The translations under genes were made by a program, and so were the position numbers. This document shows positions 17,260 through 26,137 of a stretch of DNA of 64,000 nucleotides, piece after piece; position 1 is the stretch's first letter, and every line of letters begins with the position of its first letter. The notes below the pieces were generated by a model, which worked only from the letters and a program-made list of their open reading frames with translations, was not told the origin of the DNA and ran no database searches. The stretch comes from Bacteroides sp. (lineage in GTDB: Bacteria; Bacteroidota; Bacteroidia; Bacteroidales; Bacteroidaceae): the NCBI RefSeq assembly GCF_030151085.1, contig NZ_JASLER010000090.1:1-64000 (forward strand), given 5' to 3'.

Positions 17260-17655
17260 TTATTTCTTATTGAGCTTTAACTCCGTAATAAAAGCTGCAA
17301 TAAGACCAATCCCACCAAAGCCTAGCACGCATGCACCATAAATCAAAGAGATAGTCTCCCGACTGGTCCAATTATCTAAATTTGCTGCCGGATAATTGGG
17401 TATTGTACCATAGCAAATAAGATACCCAAGCAATAATCCGAATCCCATACCCGTAAGAAGACAACCTATTTTCAAAGCCGAAAAGGAGAAATTGCCCATG
17501 AATTGTGAAGTCGGCAATTTAGGGGGACAAGACTGATCGATCATTTTCTCAATAAGCATGATCCTTTCTTTCTTGCAAACAAATAACTCGAACAATTTGT
17601 AAACACCAATCATACAAACTGTAAGTACCGCAGGTACCATAATAAAATCCATCAT
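17260..17655 (-). CDS. Three-helix membrane protein, DUF6249-like
   Basis: 131 residues with hydrophobic segments at about 5-24, 60-82 and 101-123 and a cytoplasmic-type charged loop (28-50). From memory it resembles DUF6249 proteins of Bacteroidota, which sit beside ECF sigma genes. It is divergent from the sigma gene at 17798 and shares with it a mirrored promoter, so it is probably a target of that sigma factor. Function unknown. Confidence 0.65.
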   Translation of the reverse strand: MMDFIMVPAVLTVCMIGVYKLFELFVCKKERIMLIEKMIDQSCPPKLPTSQFMGNFSFSALKIGCLLTGMGFGLLLGYLICYGTIPNYPAANLDNWTSRETISLIYGACVLGFGGIGLIAAFITELKLNKK

Positions 17656-17698
17656 ATTCGTTTCGTTTTAAGTTAGTATTTTCGTTTCTTTGTACACT

Positions 17699-17789
17699 TT
17701 AGACGCAATGGTTTCTATCAGGTTACACTTTTTGCTGAAAATATTTTTTTCTTCTAATTATGTAACCTAATTAATATACGTGCGTCTAA
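17699..17789. promoter_or_regulatory. Mirror-image pair of ECF-sigma promoters between the sigma gene and its divergent partner
   Basis: On the plus strand TGTAACCT (17761-17768), 12 bases, then TGCGTCTAA (17781-17789). On the minus strand the identical TGTAACCT (17727-17720), 12 bases, then TGCGTCTAA (17707-17699). TGTAACC and CGTC at 15-base spacing fit the -35 (AAC) and -10 (CGT) pattern of ECF promoters. The plus copy would start transcription about 5 bases before the ATG at 17798, the minus copy about 37 bases before 17655. Confidence 0.8.
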
Positions 17790-17797
17790 TAGACAAA

Positions 17798-18346
17798 ATG
17801 AAAGACAGCGATATACATATTATCCAGCGAATCTTGAATGGTGAAACTGCTCTATACGAGAATTTCCTGAATGCATACGGTCAACAGGTTTTTACCTTGA
17901 TTGTCCGTATCGTCGCCAATCAAGAAGATGCTGAGGAGTTGACGCAAGACACTTTTTTAAAGGCCTTTCAGCATCTCTCGTCTTTCAAAGGAAACAGTTC
18001 TTTTTCCACATGGATATATTCTATTGCTTATAATACGGCTATATCTCATGCACGAAAAAAGAAATATGATACCTTTAACATGGATGATGCACTACTTGCC
18101 AATATATCCGACCAGCAAGTAGACCAAGCATTGAATGAAGAAGGAGAAGAACGAATTTTAGAACTAAACAGGGCTATAGAACAACTCAACTCGGATGAAC
18201 GGGCATTAATCACTCTATTCTATCACGAGGAGAAACCACTGAACGAGGTTGCACTTATTTTAGGTTTGACAGAAAGCAATGCCAAAGTAAAATTGCACCG
18301 CATACGTAAAAAGATTTATGTTCTTATGAAACAGGAGGAAGTATGA
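17798..18346 (+). CDS. ECF-family RNA polymerase sigma factor
   Basis: 182 residues from the ATG at 17798. A GTG at 17780 in frame is rejected because it lies within the -10 region of the gene's own promoter. Region 2 includes NQEDAEELTQDTFLKAFQHLSSFKGNSSFSTWIYSIAYNTAI, region 4 includes LNSDERALITLFYHEEKPLNEVALILGLTESNAKVKLHRIRKKI. It directs RNA polymerase to TGTAACC-N15-CGTC-type promoters if the mirrored sites are its own. It overlaps the next gene by ATGA, the usual layout of a sigma/anti-sigma pair. Confidence 0.92.
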   Translation: MKDSDIHIIQRILNGETALYENFLNAYGQQVFTLIVRIVANQEDAEELTQDTFLKAFQHLSSFKGNSSFSTWIYSIAYNTAISHARKKKYDTFNMDDALLANISDQQVDQALNEEGEERILELNRAIEQLNSDERALITLFYHEEKPLNEVALILGLTESNAKVKLHRIRKKIYVLMKQEEV

Positions 18347-18714
18347 ACCAAGAAGTAAAAGATAAAGGATTGAAAAAGGCAGTGAAGGGAGCATATAATT
18401 TCAAACTACCTTCTAACTTTGCCTACCAAACCATGCAGAAAATAGAAGAGGCTATACGTCTGCATGAGAAGAAAGTAGAGCGCAGAACCTTCTTTGCCAT
18501 GATTGTTGCTGCCATTCTTTTGGTAGGAGGTAGCATTGCGGGATTGATTATTTATTTTGGAGACAGTATTCGAGAAGCTTTTACACCGAATACAGTATTG
18601 AACATCAAAGAAATACAGATTCCTTCAATCTATATTCTACTAATATTGGCAGTTCCCCTATTCTTTGTGTTTGACCGCTGGATGAGGAAGCAATATTTTA
18701 AACGACACTCATAA
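18343..18714 (+). CDS. Predicted membrane anti-sigma factor
   Basis: 123 residues overlapping the sigma gene by 4 bases. A basic cytoplasmic region (1-48) precedes two membrane helices at about 50-72 and 94-111, with a short periplasmic loop between and a basic tail (KQYFKRHS). No zinc-type anti-sigma motif (HxxxCxxC) is present. The role as anti-sigma factor is inferred from coupling to the sigma gene and from topology. Confidence 0.65.
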   Translation: MNQEVKDKGLKKAVKGAYNFKLPSNFAYQTMQKIEEAIRLHEKKVERRTFFAMIVAAILLVGGSIAGLIIYFGDSIREAFTPNTVLNIKEIQIPSIYILLILAVPLFFVFDRWMRKQYFKRHS

Positions 18715-18718
18715 GGGC

Positions 18719-21700
18719 TCAGATTTGGCAATAACCTCCCATTTTAGGGAGGTTACCTCCTTGTTCATAGATATGCTGGAGTTGTGTTACCTCTTCATCT
18801 CTACTTTCTTCACTGCCCAGTTCTTCATATATCGCTGCAAAATCATCCCGCTTGTCATGAAGCAACAGACAGTATAGCAGGTTCTTCAAACAGAGTATCT
18901 GCAAAGGAAAAAAGATTTCATCCTGCCCGTAAAGAGACAAGAATTCCTCTTCCGCCTTGTGCGTATCACCACTTCGAAGAAAAGCAATAGCCATAACTGT
19001 GCGTTCTATGTTTAGAAGGTCTTCCCGATTAGCATATTCATTAAATATCTCATCAAGGGGGAAGTCACTTTGTTCATTCAAAAACTGCATATATTTATTG
19101 GCTTGTCTTTCTCTTGTCCTCAAGATTCGTAATTCAGCTTTTTCATTACGTAGTTGCGCATTCCGCTCCTTCCATTTGCTCAATTGTCTCGTCATCACAC
19201 CCATTCCCTGCAAGCACACAACGATATTACTAATGCACGAAAAAGCTTTTCCATACAATTGATTTTCTTTATAGAAGTTCAGTAAGCCTTCCTGAATTTC
19301 CATAACCAATGCATACAATTCCACATCCATGCACTGCGTTGCTAACGCAAGAGAAAGAAAACGGAATTTATCATAAGCAGCCAATCCTTTCTTATAGTCT
19401 TCCATAAATAGTAATGCTGCCTGATTACGTTTATTGCGCAATGCCAACATATGGAATTTTAAAGCCGTAACAGTTTCCACCATCTTATAGTACTTGAAAG
19501 CTATATTCCAGTGCTCTATCATTTCATCAATATTGCCATTACGCAATGCACAATCTCCCAAAATCAAGTAAGCCTCGGACAAAGCATGTATCCACTCAAT
19601 ATTGCGAGCGTCTTCCACATAAAGTTTAGAAGCCCAATTAACGCATTGATTAGCACATATTTTAGCTTTCTCCACATCTTCTTTTTGAGAGAGGTAAATA
19701 CGTGCAGACTTACTATACACTTCAAGTAGTTGGACAAAGAAAACCTTGTTATCCGGTACACGCTGAATATAGTTTACTGCCGCTTTCATATAATGGACAT
19801 AATTTGCCAGAACATTGTCCCAAGCTTCTTGCTTCCGACCTAGTTGGGCCATACAATAATAGGCATCTATATAAAGCAACTCAGTCCCTTCTGCTTCAAC
19901 ACCATTATTATGCAGTTCTTTGCTCTTCTCAAACAGACTTACGATATTCTTGGATAAATCCTTCAAATTCCCCGTAGCCAAACTCGCATGAATACGGAGT
20001 TGCTGCATAAGCAACCATAGATAAGAATCTTGTACCGCAATACATTGGGCTATTAAAATAGGCAAATGACTGATATACGGAATAGATGAAATTAGTCCCT
20101 CGTGAAGTCCGTTATCTATTAATAACTTACATATCTTATATGCTTCTTTGACCTCTTCTTTTTCGAGCTGTTCTTTCTTTTCTATTTTATCAAGATACGA
20201 CTTCAATATTTCAGAACTGGTTGACAATTCTCCCTTACTATTCAATGCGCGAACCAAACCTTCGCTTACATTACGTTGCAAGAAAGCTTTCTGACCGATG
20301 TTTTGTTCCAACATGGTCATAACCCACTTCTTCTGCTCCTCATTAGCCAGCATATACTCAGCCAAATCTTCTGATGCCTGTATCAACGCTGCTCCTGATA
20401 ACCTTGAATAGTAATCGGCTGCTCCTTTTCTATCATTTCCTTTCAGCAGATGATACATAAGTTCATTCACTCTCAACGGATCATTTTCTGGCAAAGAGAA
20501 CAAATAGCTACTTATAGTGCGATGATTAGCAATCCCTTGATCCAATACCTTAGATAACAAGCGATGTGTGAAGTTCCATCGTTTATCATGTCCTTGCTCA
20601 CGCATAAGGCTTCCCAACCAACGGCGTAGCGAAGCAAACTTCAGTTCGTCCCACTTGTCGCCCAACAGTGCAGATAAATCTTTTTCTCTCAATCCATTTT
20701 GAGAGGATGCAATGTATTGCAGGCTTAAATTCGTTAAGTCTTCGCCAAAGTAAGCCGCAGCCTTCTCTACTAAAAACAGAAATAGCTCACCGGCATCTAC
20801 CGGAAATGAATCAATTAAACTGCATAGGTAATTCTCTATCTTGTCTTCATTATTATCCTCACTTCTTTTACGTATTGCCTCAAAATCATCTGTATCTAAT
20901 GAGAAAAGTACTTGGGTAGCCAATGATAACCAAAGAGGAGAACTATGAGCAAAATATTTTTTCTTCCTTTTCTCCAGTAACCTACAAAGAACACTCTGAT
21001 GCAAATCTTTGTAATTCATACGGCAAGTGGCTTGAATCATAGAGGTAGCGTCGTCAACAGAAAAAATGTCCATGTCTTCTACTTCATATCCCAGTTGCCG
21101 ATACTCATCCAGATGTTCGGGTAAGGAAGTTATGAGGGTGGTGGCTTCCTTAGGCAAAAAAGTGAGATGAGCCAACATAGAAGTATACAATAGCGAATCT
21201 AAAGAATCGAGCAGAATAACTATCTTCAATTCTTGAGATTGAGCTACAGTCGCTAAATAAAGAAATTGCTTCCTGACCCGTTCCGCCCAAGGTTCCTGAC
21301 CGGGACTTACTTCAGGCTCCTCTCTATATTCAATCTCCAACTTACTACAAAGCTGCAAACTCCAACGCTGAAGAATGTGTACTATGTTCGTGGAAATAGG
21401 GGTTATGCCGGCACTAGCGAATAAAAAGATGGTATCATCTGCTGATTCTTGCAATAACTCAGCATACAGGCGGCACATCACAGCACTCTTTCCAGCACCA
21501 GAAAATGCAGTAAGGATTTTAACCCGAGAATCCGTATCCGAATCTTCCGAAAGGGCAAATGACTTTAAAGAAGAAATTAACTTCTTTCTGCCTTCAAATC
21601 TTTGTGCATTGGCTGATACAAATGCTGATAACGCTTTTTCTTCATCATCATACCAATTCCATTCCGATGAATCGACAGCTTCGTGCGTCTGCAACTCTGC

Positions 21701-22405
21701 CTCAATCTCTTTTCTAAGTTGCTCCTTTATTATATTTCCCCATCTTTCAAGACCTTCGAAATGGTCATTGTTCCAAGAGATAGTATATTCATTGATGTTA
21801 TTTTTCAAATCATTGGCATCACAGAAGCTACGTATATTTGTCTTCAGCTCCGCCAATTGTCTGATACGGTTTCTTTTTTCCTCGTCAGGTAAGGAAGAGC
21901 ATACATCTCTATACTTGGAGGCTGTTTCAATATCCATATTCTGATAAGAGGCCTCACTTCGATAATAGAACAGGCAATGTGAAACAGGGATTTCAGCCTT
22001 TATAGCTCCAAAGAAGATTTCCAGTTCGGTAACACTTTTGTTTTCTCCACAGCTGAGGAAGTTTCTTTCTTTTTCCGAGAGGGAATCACAAATGGAGTGA
22101 AAGCGGTTGACAGATGGAATCCATCCATATCTATCTCCCAACATAGCAATAAAGAATGGACGGCTTCGCTTTATCTCATTCAAGCAAACTTTCAATACAA
22201 GCTTTTCTCTTTCTTCTAAAGCTTTGAGATCATTGGTCTTAACTCCCCAACGAAGGTCAATGATATTCAGTTGTACTTGCCGCAGAGCGAAATACTCATT
22301 TAGTTCCGGGATTACTACTCGTTGAAGATAATCACGCTCTGCCTCCATATCAACAAAAGTACTACTCACAAATATCGATATGACTTTCCAGGGTTCTAGT
22401 CTCAT
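18719..22405 (-). CDS. DUF4062-STAND NTPase with C-terminal helical (TPR-like) repeats
   Basis: 1228 residues. Residues 1-145 match DUF4062: VISIFVSSTFVDMEAERDYL at the start, then NIIDLRWGVKT and PFFIAMLGDRYGW. This is the domain seen at the front of STAND proteins such as eukaryotic NPHP3. A P-loop ATPase follows with Walker A AFSGAGKSAV (300-309) and Walker B VILLDSLDSL (396-405). The rest (from about 560) is helical and repeat-like, with many YYxxA/YIDAYYCMAQLG-type pairs. There is no signal peptide or membrane segment. STAND proteins are ligand-triggered switches, often in defence or cell-death systems. It is a lone gene between an ECF locus and conserved serine-synthesis genes; its 3' end is only 4 bases from the anti-sigma gene. 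Confidence 0.8.
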   Translation of the reverse strand: MRLEPWKVISIFVSSTFVDMEAERDYLQRVVIPELNEYFALRQVQLNIIDLRWGVKTNDLKALEEREKLVLKVCLNEIKRSRPFFIAMLGDRYGWIPSVNRFHSICDSLSEKERNFLSCGENKSVTELEIFFGAIKAEIPVSHCLFYYRSEASYQNMDIETASKYRDVCSSLPDEEKRNRIRQLAELKTNIRSFCDANDLKNNINEYTISWNNDHFEGLERWGNIIKEQLRKEIEAELQTHEAVDSSEWNWYDDEEKALSAFVSANAQRFEGRKKLISSLKSFALSEDSDTDSRVKILTAFSGAGKSAVMCRLYAELLQESADDTIFLFASAGITPISTNIVHILQRWSLQLCSKLEIEYREEPEVSPGQEPWAERVRKQFLYLATVAQSQELKIVILLDSLDSLLYTSMLAHLTFLPKEATTLITSLPEHLDEYRQLGYEVEDMDIFSVDDATSMIQATCRMNYKDLHQSVLCRLLEKRKKKYFAHSSPLWLSLATQVLFSLDTDDFEAIRKRSEDNNEDKIENYLCSLIDSFPVDAGELFLFLVEKAAAYFGEDLTNLSLQYIASSQNGLREKDLSALLGDKWDELKFASLRRWLGSLMREQGHDKRWNFTHRLLSKVLDQGIANHRTISSYLFSLPENDPLRVNELMYHLLKGNDRKGAADYYSRLSGAALIQASEDLAEYMLANEEQKKWVMTMLEQNIGQKAFLQRNVSEGLVRALNSKGELSTSSEILKSYLDKIEKKEQLEKEEVKEAYKICKLLIDNGLHEGLISSIPYISHLPILIAQCIAVQDSYLWLLMQQLRIHASLATGNLKDLSKNIVSLFEKSKELHNNGVEAEGTELLYIDAYYCMAQLGRKQEAWDNVLANYVHYMKAAVNYIQRVPDNKVFFVQLLEVYSKSARIYLSQKEDVEKAKICANQCVNWASKLYVEDARNIEWIHALSEAYLILGDCALRNGNIDEMIEHWNIAFKYYKMVETVTALKFHMLALRNKRNQAALLFMEDYKKGLAAYDKFRFLSLALATQCMDVELYALVMEIQEGLLNFYKENQLYGKAFSCISNIVVCLQGMGVMTRQLSKWKERNAQLRNEKAELRILRTRERQANKYMQFLNEQSDFPLDEIFNEYANREDLLNIERTVMAIAFLRSGDTHKAEEEFLSLYGQDEIFFPLQILCLKNLLYCLLLHDKRDDFAAIYEELGSEESRDEEVTQLQHIYEQGGNLPKMGGYCQI

Positions 22406-22422
22406 AGTATTAAAGAAAAAAG

Positions 22423-22461
22423 CCCTTATTTCATCTTTATTGCTAAGAAATGAAATAAGGG
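22423..22461 (-). terminator. Terminator after the DUF1015 gene
   Basis: CCCTTATTTCAT (22423-22434) and ATGAAATAAGGG (22450-22461) form a perfect 12-bp stem. On the minus strand it is followed by CTTTTTTCTTT. The STAND gene start codon lies only 17 bases past it, so that gene needs read-through or its own hidden promoter. Confidence 0.75.
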
Positions 22462-22488
22462 AATTTATTATTAAAATAAATAATTTAT

Positions 22489-23736
22489 TTAGTCAAGTTT
22501 GTGGATCACCAGTCCCGAGCGCAGCTTTGGCTCAAACCAAGTAGTCTTTGGAGGCATGATGTTACCGGTATCAGCAATATTCATTAACTGCTTCATAGAG
22601 ACTGGATAGAGAGCTAAAGCAACTTTCATTTCACCACTATCTACACGCTTCTTCAGTTCGCCAAGACCACGAATACCACCCACAAAATCAATTCGCTTAT
22701 CAGAACGAAGATCTTTGATACCCAGAATTTCATCCAATATCAAATTAGAAGAGATGGTTACATCCAATACTCCGATAGGATCATTATCGTTGTAGGTACC
22801 CGGTTTAGCAGTCAGGCTATACCATTTACTATCCAGATATAGGGAGAAATTATGTAAGCCAGTTGGTTTATATATTTCTGTACCTTCTTCTTTCACGGTA
22901 AAGTTTTGGCTGACAGCAGCTAAAAACTGTTCGGGAGTCAGGCCATTCAAATCCTTCACAACACGATTGTAGTCGATAATAGTCAATTGGTTAGCCGGGA
23001 AACAAACAGCCATGAAGTAATTGTATTCTTCATCACCTTTGTGATTAGCGTTTTGTTTGGCTTTCTCTGCGCCCACTAAAGCAGCGGCGGCACTACGATG
23101 ATGGCCGTCGGCAATATAAAGAGCCGGCATTTTAGCAAATTCTTGGGTGATAATATCTATATCTGCCTGCTGGTCGATAATCCAAAAAGTATGACCGAAA
23201 CCATCGCCCGGAGCTATAAAATCATATAGGGGTTTTACAGCGGTGTAACGTGCAATGATACTATCAAGTGTAGCATTATCGGGGTAAGCAAAGAATACCG
23301 GTTCAATGTTGGCGTTGTTCACACGAACATGTTTCATACGGTCTTCCTCCTTGTCGCGGCGGGTCAATTCATGCTTCTTGATGATGCCATTCATATAATC
23401 GGGAACGTAAGCTCCTACTACCAAACCATATTGCGTCTTGCTATTCATTGTTTGGGCATATACGTAATAGTTTTCTTTTTCATCCTGCACTAACCAGCCT
23501 TTTTCCTGAAACATTTTAAAGTTCTCAGCAGCTTTCCGATAAACACTTTCATCATGTTCGTCAGTACCTACGGGAAAATCAATTTCAGGTTTAATAATAT
23601 GGTATAATGACTTTTCATTTCCTGCTGCTTCTTCGCGGGCTTCCTCAGAATTGAGTACATCGTACGGACGAGAAGCAACTTGTTCTACTAAGTCTTGAGG
23701 AGGGCGAACGCCCTTGAAAGGTTTAATTATTGCCAT
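22489..23736 (-). CDS. DUF1015 family protein
   Basis: 415 residues. The N-terminus IKPFKGVRPPQDLVEQVASRPYDVL and the central YIADGHHRSAAAALVG (about residue 193) are DUF1015 hallmarks. The family is widely conserved beside serA/serC in Bacteroidota and elsewhere, but no activity is established; the GHHR motif suggests a nuclease- or kinase-like catalytic site. It follows serA by 21 bases and ends at a terminator, so serC-serA-DUF1015 looks like one unit. Confidence 0.85.
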   Translation of the reverse strand: MAIIKPFKGVRPPQDLVEQVASRPYDVLNSEEAREEAAGNEKSLYHIIKPEIDFPVGTDEHDESVYRKAAENFKMFQEKGWLVQDEKENYYVYAQTMNSKTQYGLVVGAYVPDYMNGIIKKHELTRRDKEEDRMKHVRVNNANIEPVFFAYPDNATLDSIIARYTAVKPLYDFIAPGDGFGHTFWIIDQQADIDIITQEFAKMPALYIADGHHRSAAAALVGAEKAKQNANHKGDEEYNYFMAVCFPANQLTIIDYNRVVKDLNGLTPEQFLAAVSQNFTVKEEGTEIYKPTGLHNFSLYLDSKWYSLTAKPGTYNDNDPIGVLDVTISSNLILDEILGIKDLRSDKRIDFVGGIRGLGELKKRVDSGEMKVALALYPVSMKQLMNIADTGNIMPPKTTWFEPKLRSGLVIHKLD

Positions 23737-23757
23737 GGTAATTAGATTATGAAGAAA

Positions 23758-24681
23758 TTATTTCTTATTCACACGGAACTTTTCGCAACCGTCTTTGAAA
23801 AAGCTAACAATCTGTTGAGCTGCTGCAATACCTGCATTGATATTAGCTTCCGCAGTTTGTGCACCCATCTTCTTCGGTGTAGAGAAATAGCGGCCTACAA
23901 ATTTAGCTGCAAAAGTTTCATTAGCAGCAGGCATGATATCAGTCATGTACTTCAAGTCAGGACGTTCTTCCATCAATTGGATCAACTCGGCTTCGTTGAT
24001 TACTTCCTTACGAGCTGTGTTTACCAAAAGGCCACCCTTTGGCATTTTGTTCACCAAAGCATAGTTGATAGAATTCTTAGTCTCGGCAGTTGCAGGAATA
24101 TGCAAAGATACTACGTTACAAGTAGAGTAAAGTTCATCGGCAGAAGCTACAGCTTTTACACCGTCTTTCTCTATCACTTCCTTCGGGCAGAAGGCATCGA
24201 AAGCATAAATTTCCATACCGAAACCTTTTGCAATACGAGCTACATTACGACCTACGTTACCATAGGCGTGAATACCAAGCTTCTTGCCCATCAATTCTGT
24301 ACCGGAAGTTCCGTTATACATGTTGCGAACTGCCATAACCATCATACCGAAAGCTAGTTCTGCCACAGCATTAGAGTTTTGTCCGGGAGTATTCATCACA
24401 CACACTCCATGAGCAGTGGCTGCCTCCAGATCTACGTTATCATAGCCGGCACCTGCACGAACTACAATCTTCAATTCTTTGGCTGCGTCCAACACTGCTG
24501 CATCTATAATATCACTGCGGATAATAATAGCATTAGCATCTTTCACAGCATCCAGCAATTGTGCTTTTTCTGTATATTTTTCTAATAAGGCAAGTTCATA
24601 ACCTGCTGCTTCAACCTCTTTGCGAATACCGTCTACAGCTACTTTAGCAAACGGTTTGTCTGTTGCAATTAATATTTTCAT
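23758..24681 (-). CDS. serA: D-3-phosphoglycerate dehydrogenase (short form)
   Basis: 307 residues, lacking the C-terminal ACT domain of E. coli SerA. The NAD-binding loop is GIHAYGNVGRNVARIAKGFGM (G-x-G-x-x-G type), and the substrate Arg and catalytic residues lie in VVRAGAGYDNVDLEAA and LLVNTARKEVINEAEL. It oxidises 3-phosphoglycerate in serine synthesis. Without an ACT domain, serine feedback of the usual kind is not expected. It lies between serC and the DUF1015 gene. Confidence 0.92.
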   Translation of the reverse strand: MKILIATDKPFAKVAVDGIRKEVEAAGYELALLEKYTEKAQLLDAVKDANAIIIRSDIIDAAVLDAAKELKIVVRAGAGYDNVDLEAATAHGVCVMNTPGQNSNAVAELAFGMMVMAVRNMYNGTSGTELMGKKLGIHAYGNVGRNVARIAKGFGMEIYAFDAFCPKEVIEKDGVKAVASADELYSTCNVVSLHIPATAETKNSINYALVNKMPKGGLLVNTARKEVINEAELIQLMEERPDLKYMTDIMPAANETFAAKFVGRYFSTPKKMGAQTAEANINAGIAAAQQIVSFFKDGCEKFRVNKK

Positions 24682-24711
24682 ATTTCTTATGGTATTATTA
24701 AAAACGACTCA

Positions 24712-24781
24712 CCACAGATTACGCAGATGAACACAGGTTTTTATCTAAAAAACACTCTGTTATAATCTGTGTAATCTGTGG
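24712..24781. repeat. Palindromic intergenic repeat between serC and serA
   Basis: CCACAGATTACGCAGAT (24712-24728) and ATCTGTGTAATCTGTGG (24765-24781) are inverted copies with one mismatch across a 36-base loop, which itself has partial copies (ACACAGG, CTCTGTTATA). From memory, cacagatta-type palindromes recur between Bacteroides genes. Within an operon it may act as an RNA stabiliser or a partial terminator. Confidence 0.65.
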
Positions 24782-24795
24782 CGAAAAATTAATTA

Positions 24796-25863
24796 TTAAT
24801 GGAGTTTCTCAAATTCTTGCATACAATCTATCAAAGCCTGTACACTTTCTTTTGGCATCGCATTGTAGCAGGATGCACGGAAACCACCTACTGAACGGTG
24901 TCCTTTGATACCTACCATGCCTCTTTCCTGAGCAAACTTCATGAAGTCAGCTTCAAGTTCTTTATATTCGGGAGCCATAACGAAACAGATATTCATACGT
25001 GAACGGTCTTCTTCGACAGCAGTTCCTACAAACATCTTGTTACGATCGATCTCAGCATACAGCATATCAGCTTTTTCAATAGCACGGCGTTCCATTTCCT
25101 TCACACCACCTTCTTTCTTGATCCAGCGTAAAGTCTGCAAAGCAGTATAAATAGGAACAACCGGAGGAGTATTGAACATAGAACCGTTATCTACATGTGT
25201 CTGATAGTTCAGCATGGAAGGAATGTAACGTGACATCTTACCCAGTGCATCATTCTTCACGATAACGAATGTAACACCTGCGGGAGCCAGATTTTTCTGA
25301 GCACCACCGTAGATACAAATATATTTGGAAACGTCAATCGGACGTGAGAATATATCAGAAGACATATCGGCAATCATCGGTACATTTACGTCAAGATCAC
25401 TCTTCAACTCAGTACCATAAATTGTATTGTTTGTTGTAATATGGAAATAATCTACATCAGCCGGAACAGTATAGTCTTTAGGAATATATGTATAGTTGGC
25501 TTCAGCAGAAGAGGCAACTTCTACAACTTCTCCTAATCCTTTGGCTTCTTTCATCGCTTTTTTGGCCCATACGCCAGTGTTCAGATAAGCAGCTTTCTTT
25601 TCAAGGAAGTTGAAAGGTATCATGCAAAACTCCAGACTAGCACCACCACCCAAGAACAGTACCGAATAACCTTCGGGTATGTTGAGTAGTTCTTTAAATA
25701 ATGCTACGGCTTCGTCCACTACGGGCTGGAAGTCTTTAGCACGGTGGCTAATCTCCATGAGAGAAAGACCGGATCCATTGAAATCTAAAATAGCCTTCGC
25801 TGTATCCTCTATCACCTCACGCGGAAGAATTGAAGGTCCTGCATTGAAATTATGCTTTTTCAT
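24796..25863 (-). CDS. serC: Phosphoserine aminotransferase
   Basis: 355 residues from the ATG at 25863 (MKKHNFNAGPSILPREV). Family features are NAGP near the start, the PLP-binding lysine in YGGAQKNLAPAGVTFVIV, and C-terminal GHRSVGGFRASCYNA. It converts phosphohydroxypyruvate to phosphoserine and also serves pyridoxine synthesis in many bacteria. An upstream extension of 8 residues is rejected because the conserved N-terminus begins at this Met. First gene of the serine cluster. Confidence 0.95.
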   Translation of the reverse strand: MKKHNFNAGPSILPREVIEDTAKAILDFNGSGLSLMEISHRAKDFQPVVDEAVALFKELLNIPEGYSVLFLGGGASLEFCMIPFNFLEKKAAYLNTGVWAKKAMKEAKGLGEVVEVASSAEANYTYIPKDYTVPADVDYFHITTNNTIYGTELKSDLDVNVPMIADMSSDIFSRPIDVSKYICIYGGAQKNLAPAGVTFVIVKNDALGKMSRYIPSMLNYQTHVDNGSMFNTPPVVPIYTALQTLRWIKKEGGVKEMERRAIEKADMLYAEIDRNKMFVGTAVEEDRSRMNICFVMAPEYKELEADFMKFAQERGMVGIKGHRSVGGFRASCYNAMPKESVQALIDCMQEFEKLH

Positions 25864-26137
25864 TTGAAGTTTGTTTTGGTTATACAATTTCGTTAGTTTG
25901 TGTCTTTCGACTTGGCGAAATTACGGAAATATTTCTGCATTACAAATCTTTCCCTATTAAATTCTACTATTCACACTCATTTACCTTACTTTTTATTGGT
26001 ATATACAAGAAATATACACCAAATTGTTATCTTTACTTATCATGAACCATAATAAAAGGTAAATTGAAAGCTAATAAGATTGATTGCTTTTTATTCGGTA
26101 GAAAAAGTGAAATAAAAATGAATATTTATAAGAAAAG

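Noticed and set aside
17780..17797. GTG start for the sigma factor
   Set aside because: The codon overlaps the -10 region of the gene's own mirrored promoter, so it would not be in the transcript.
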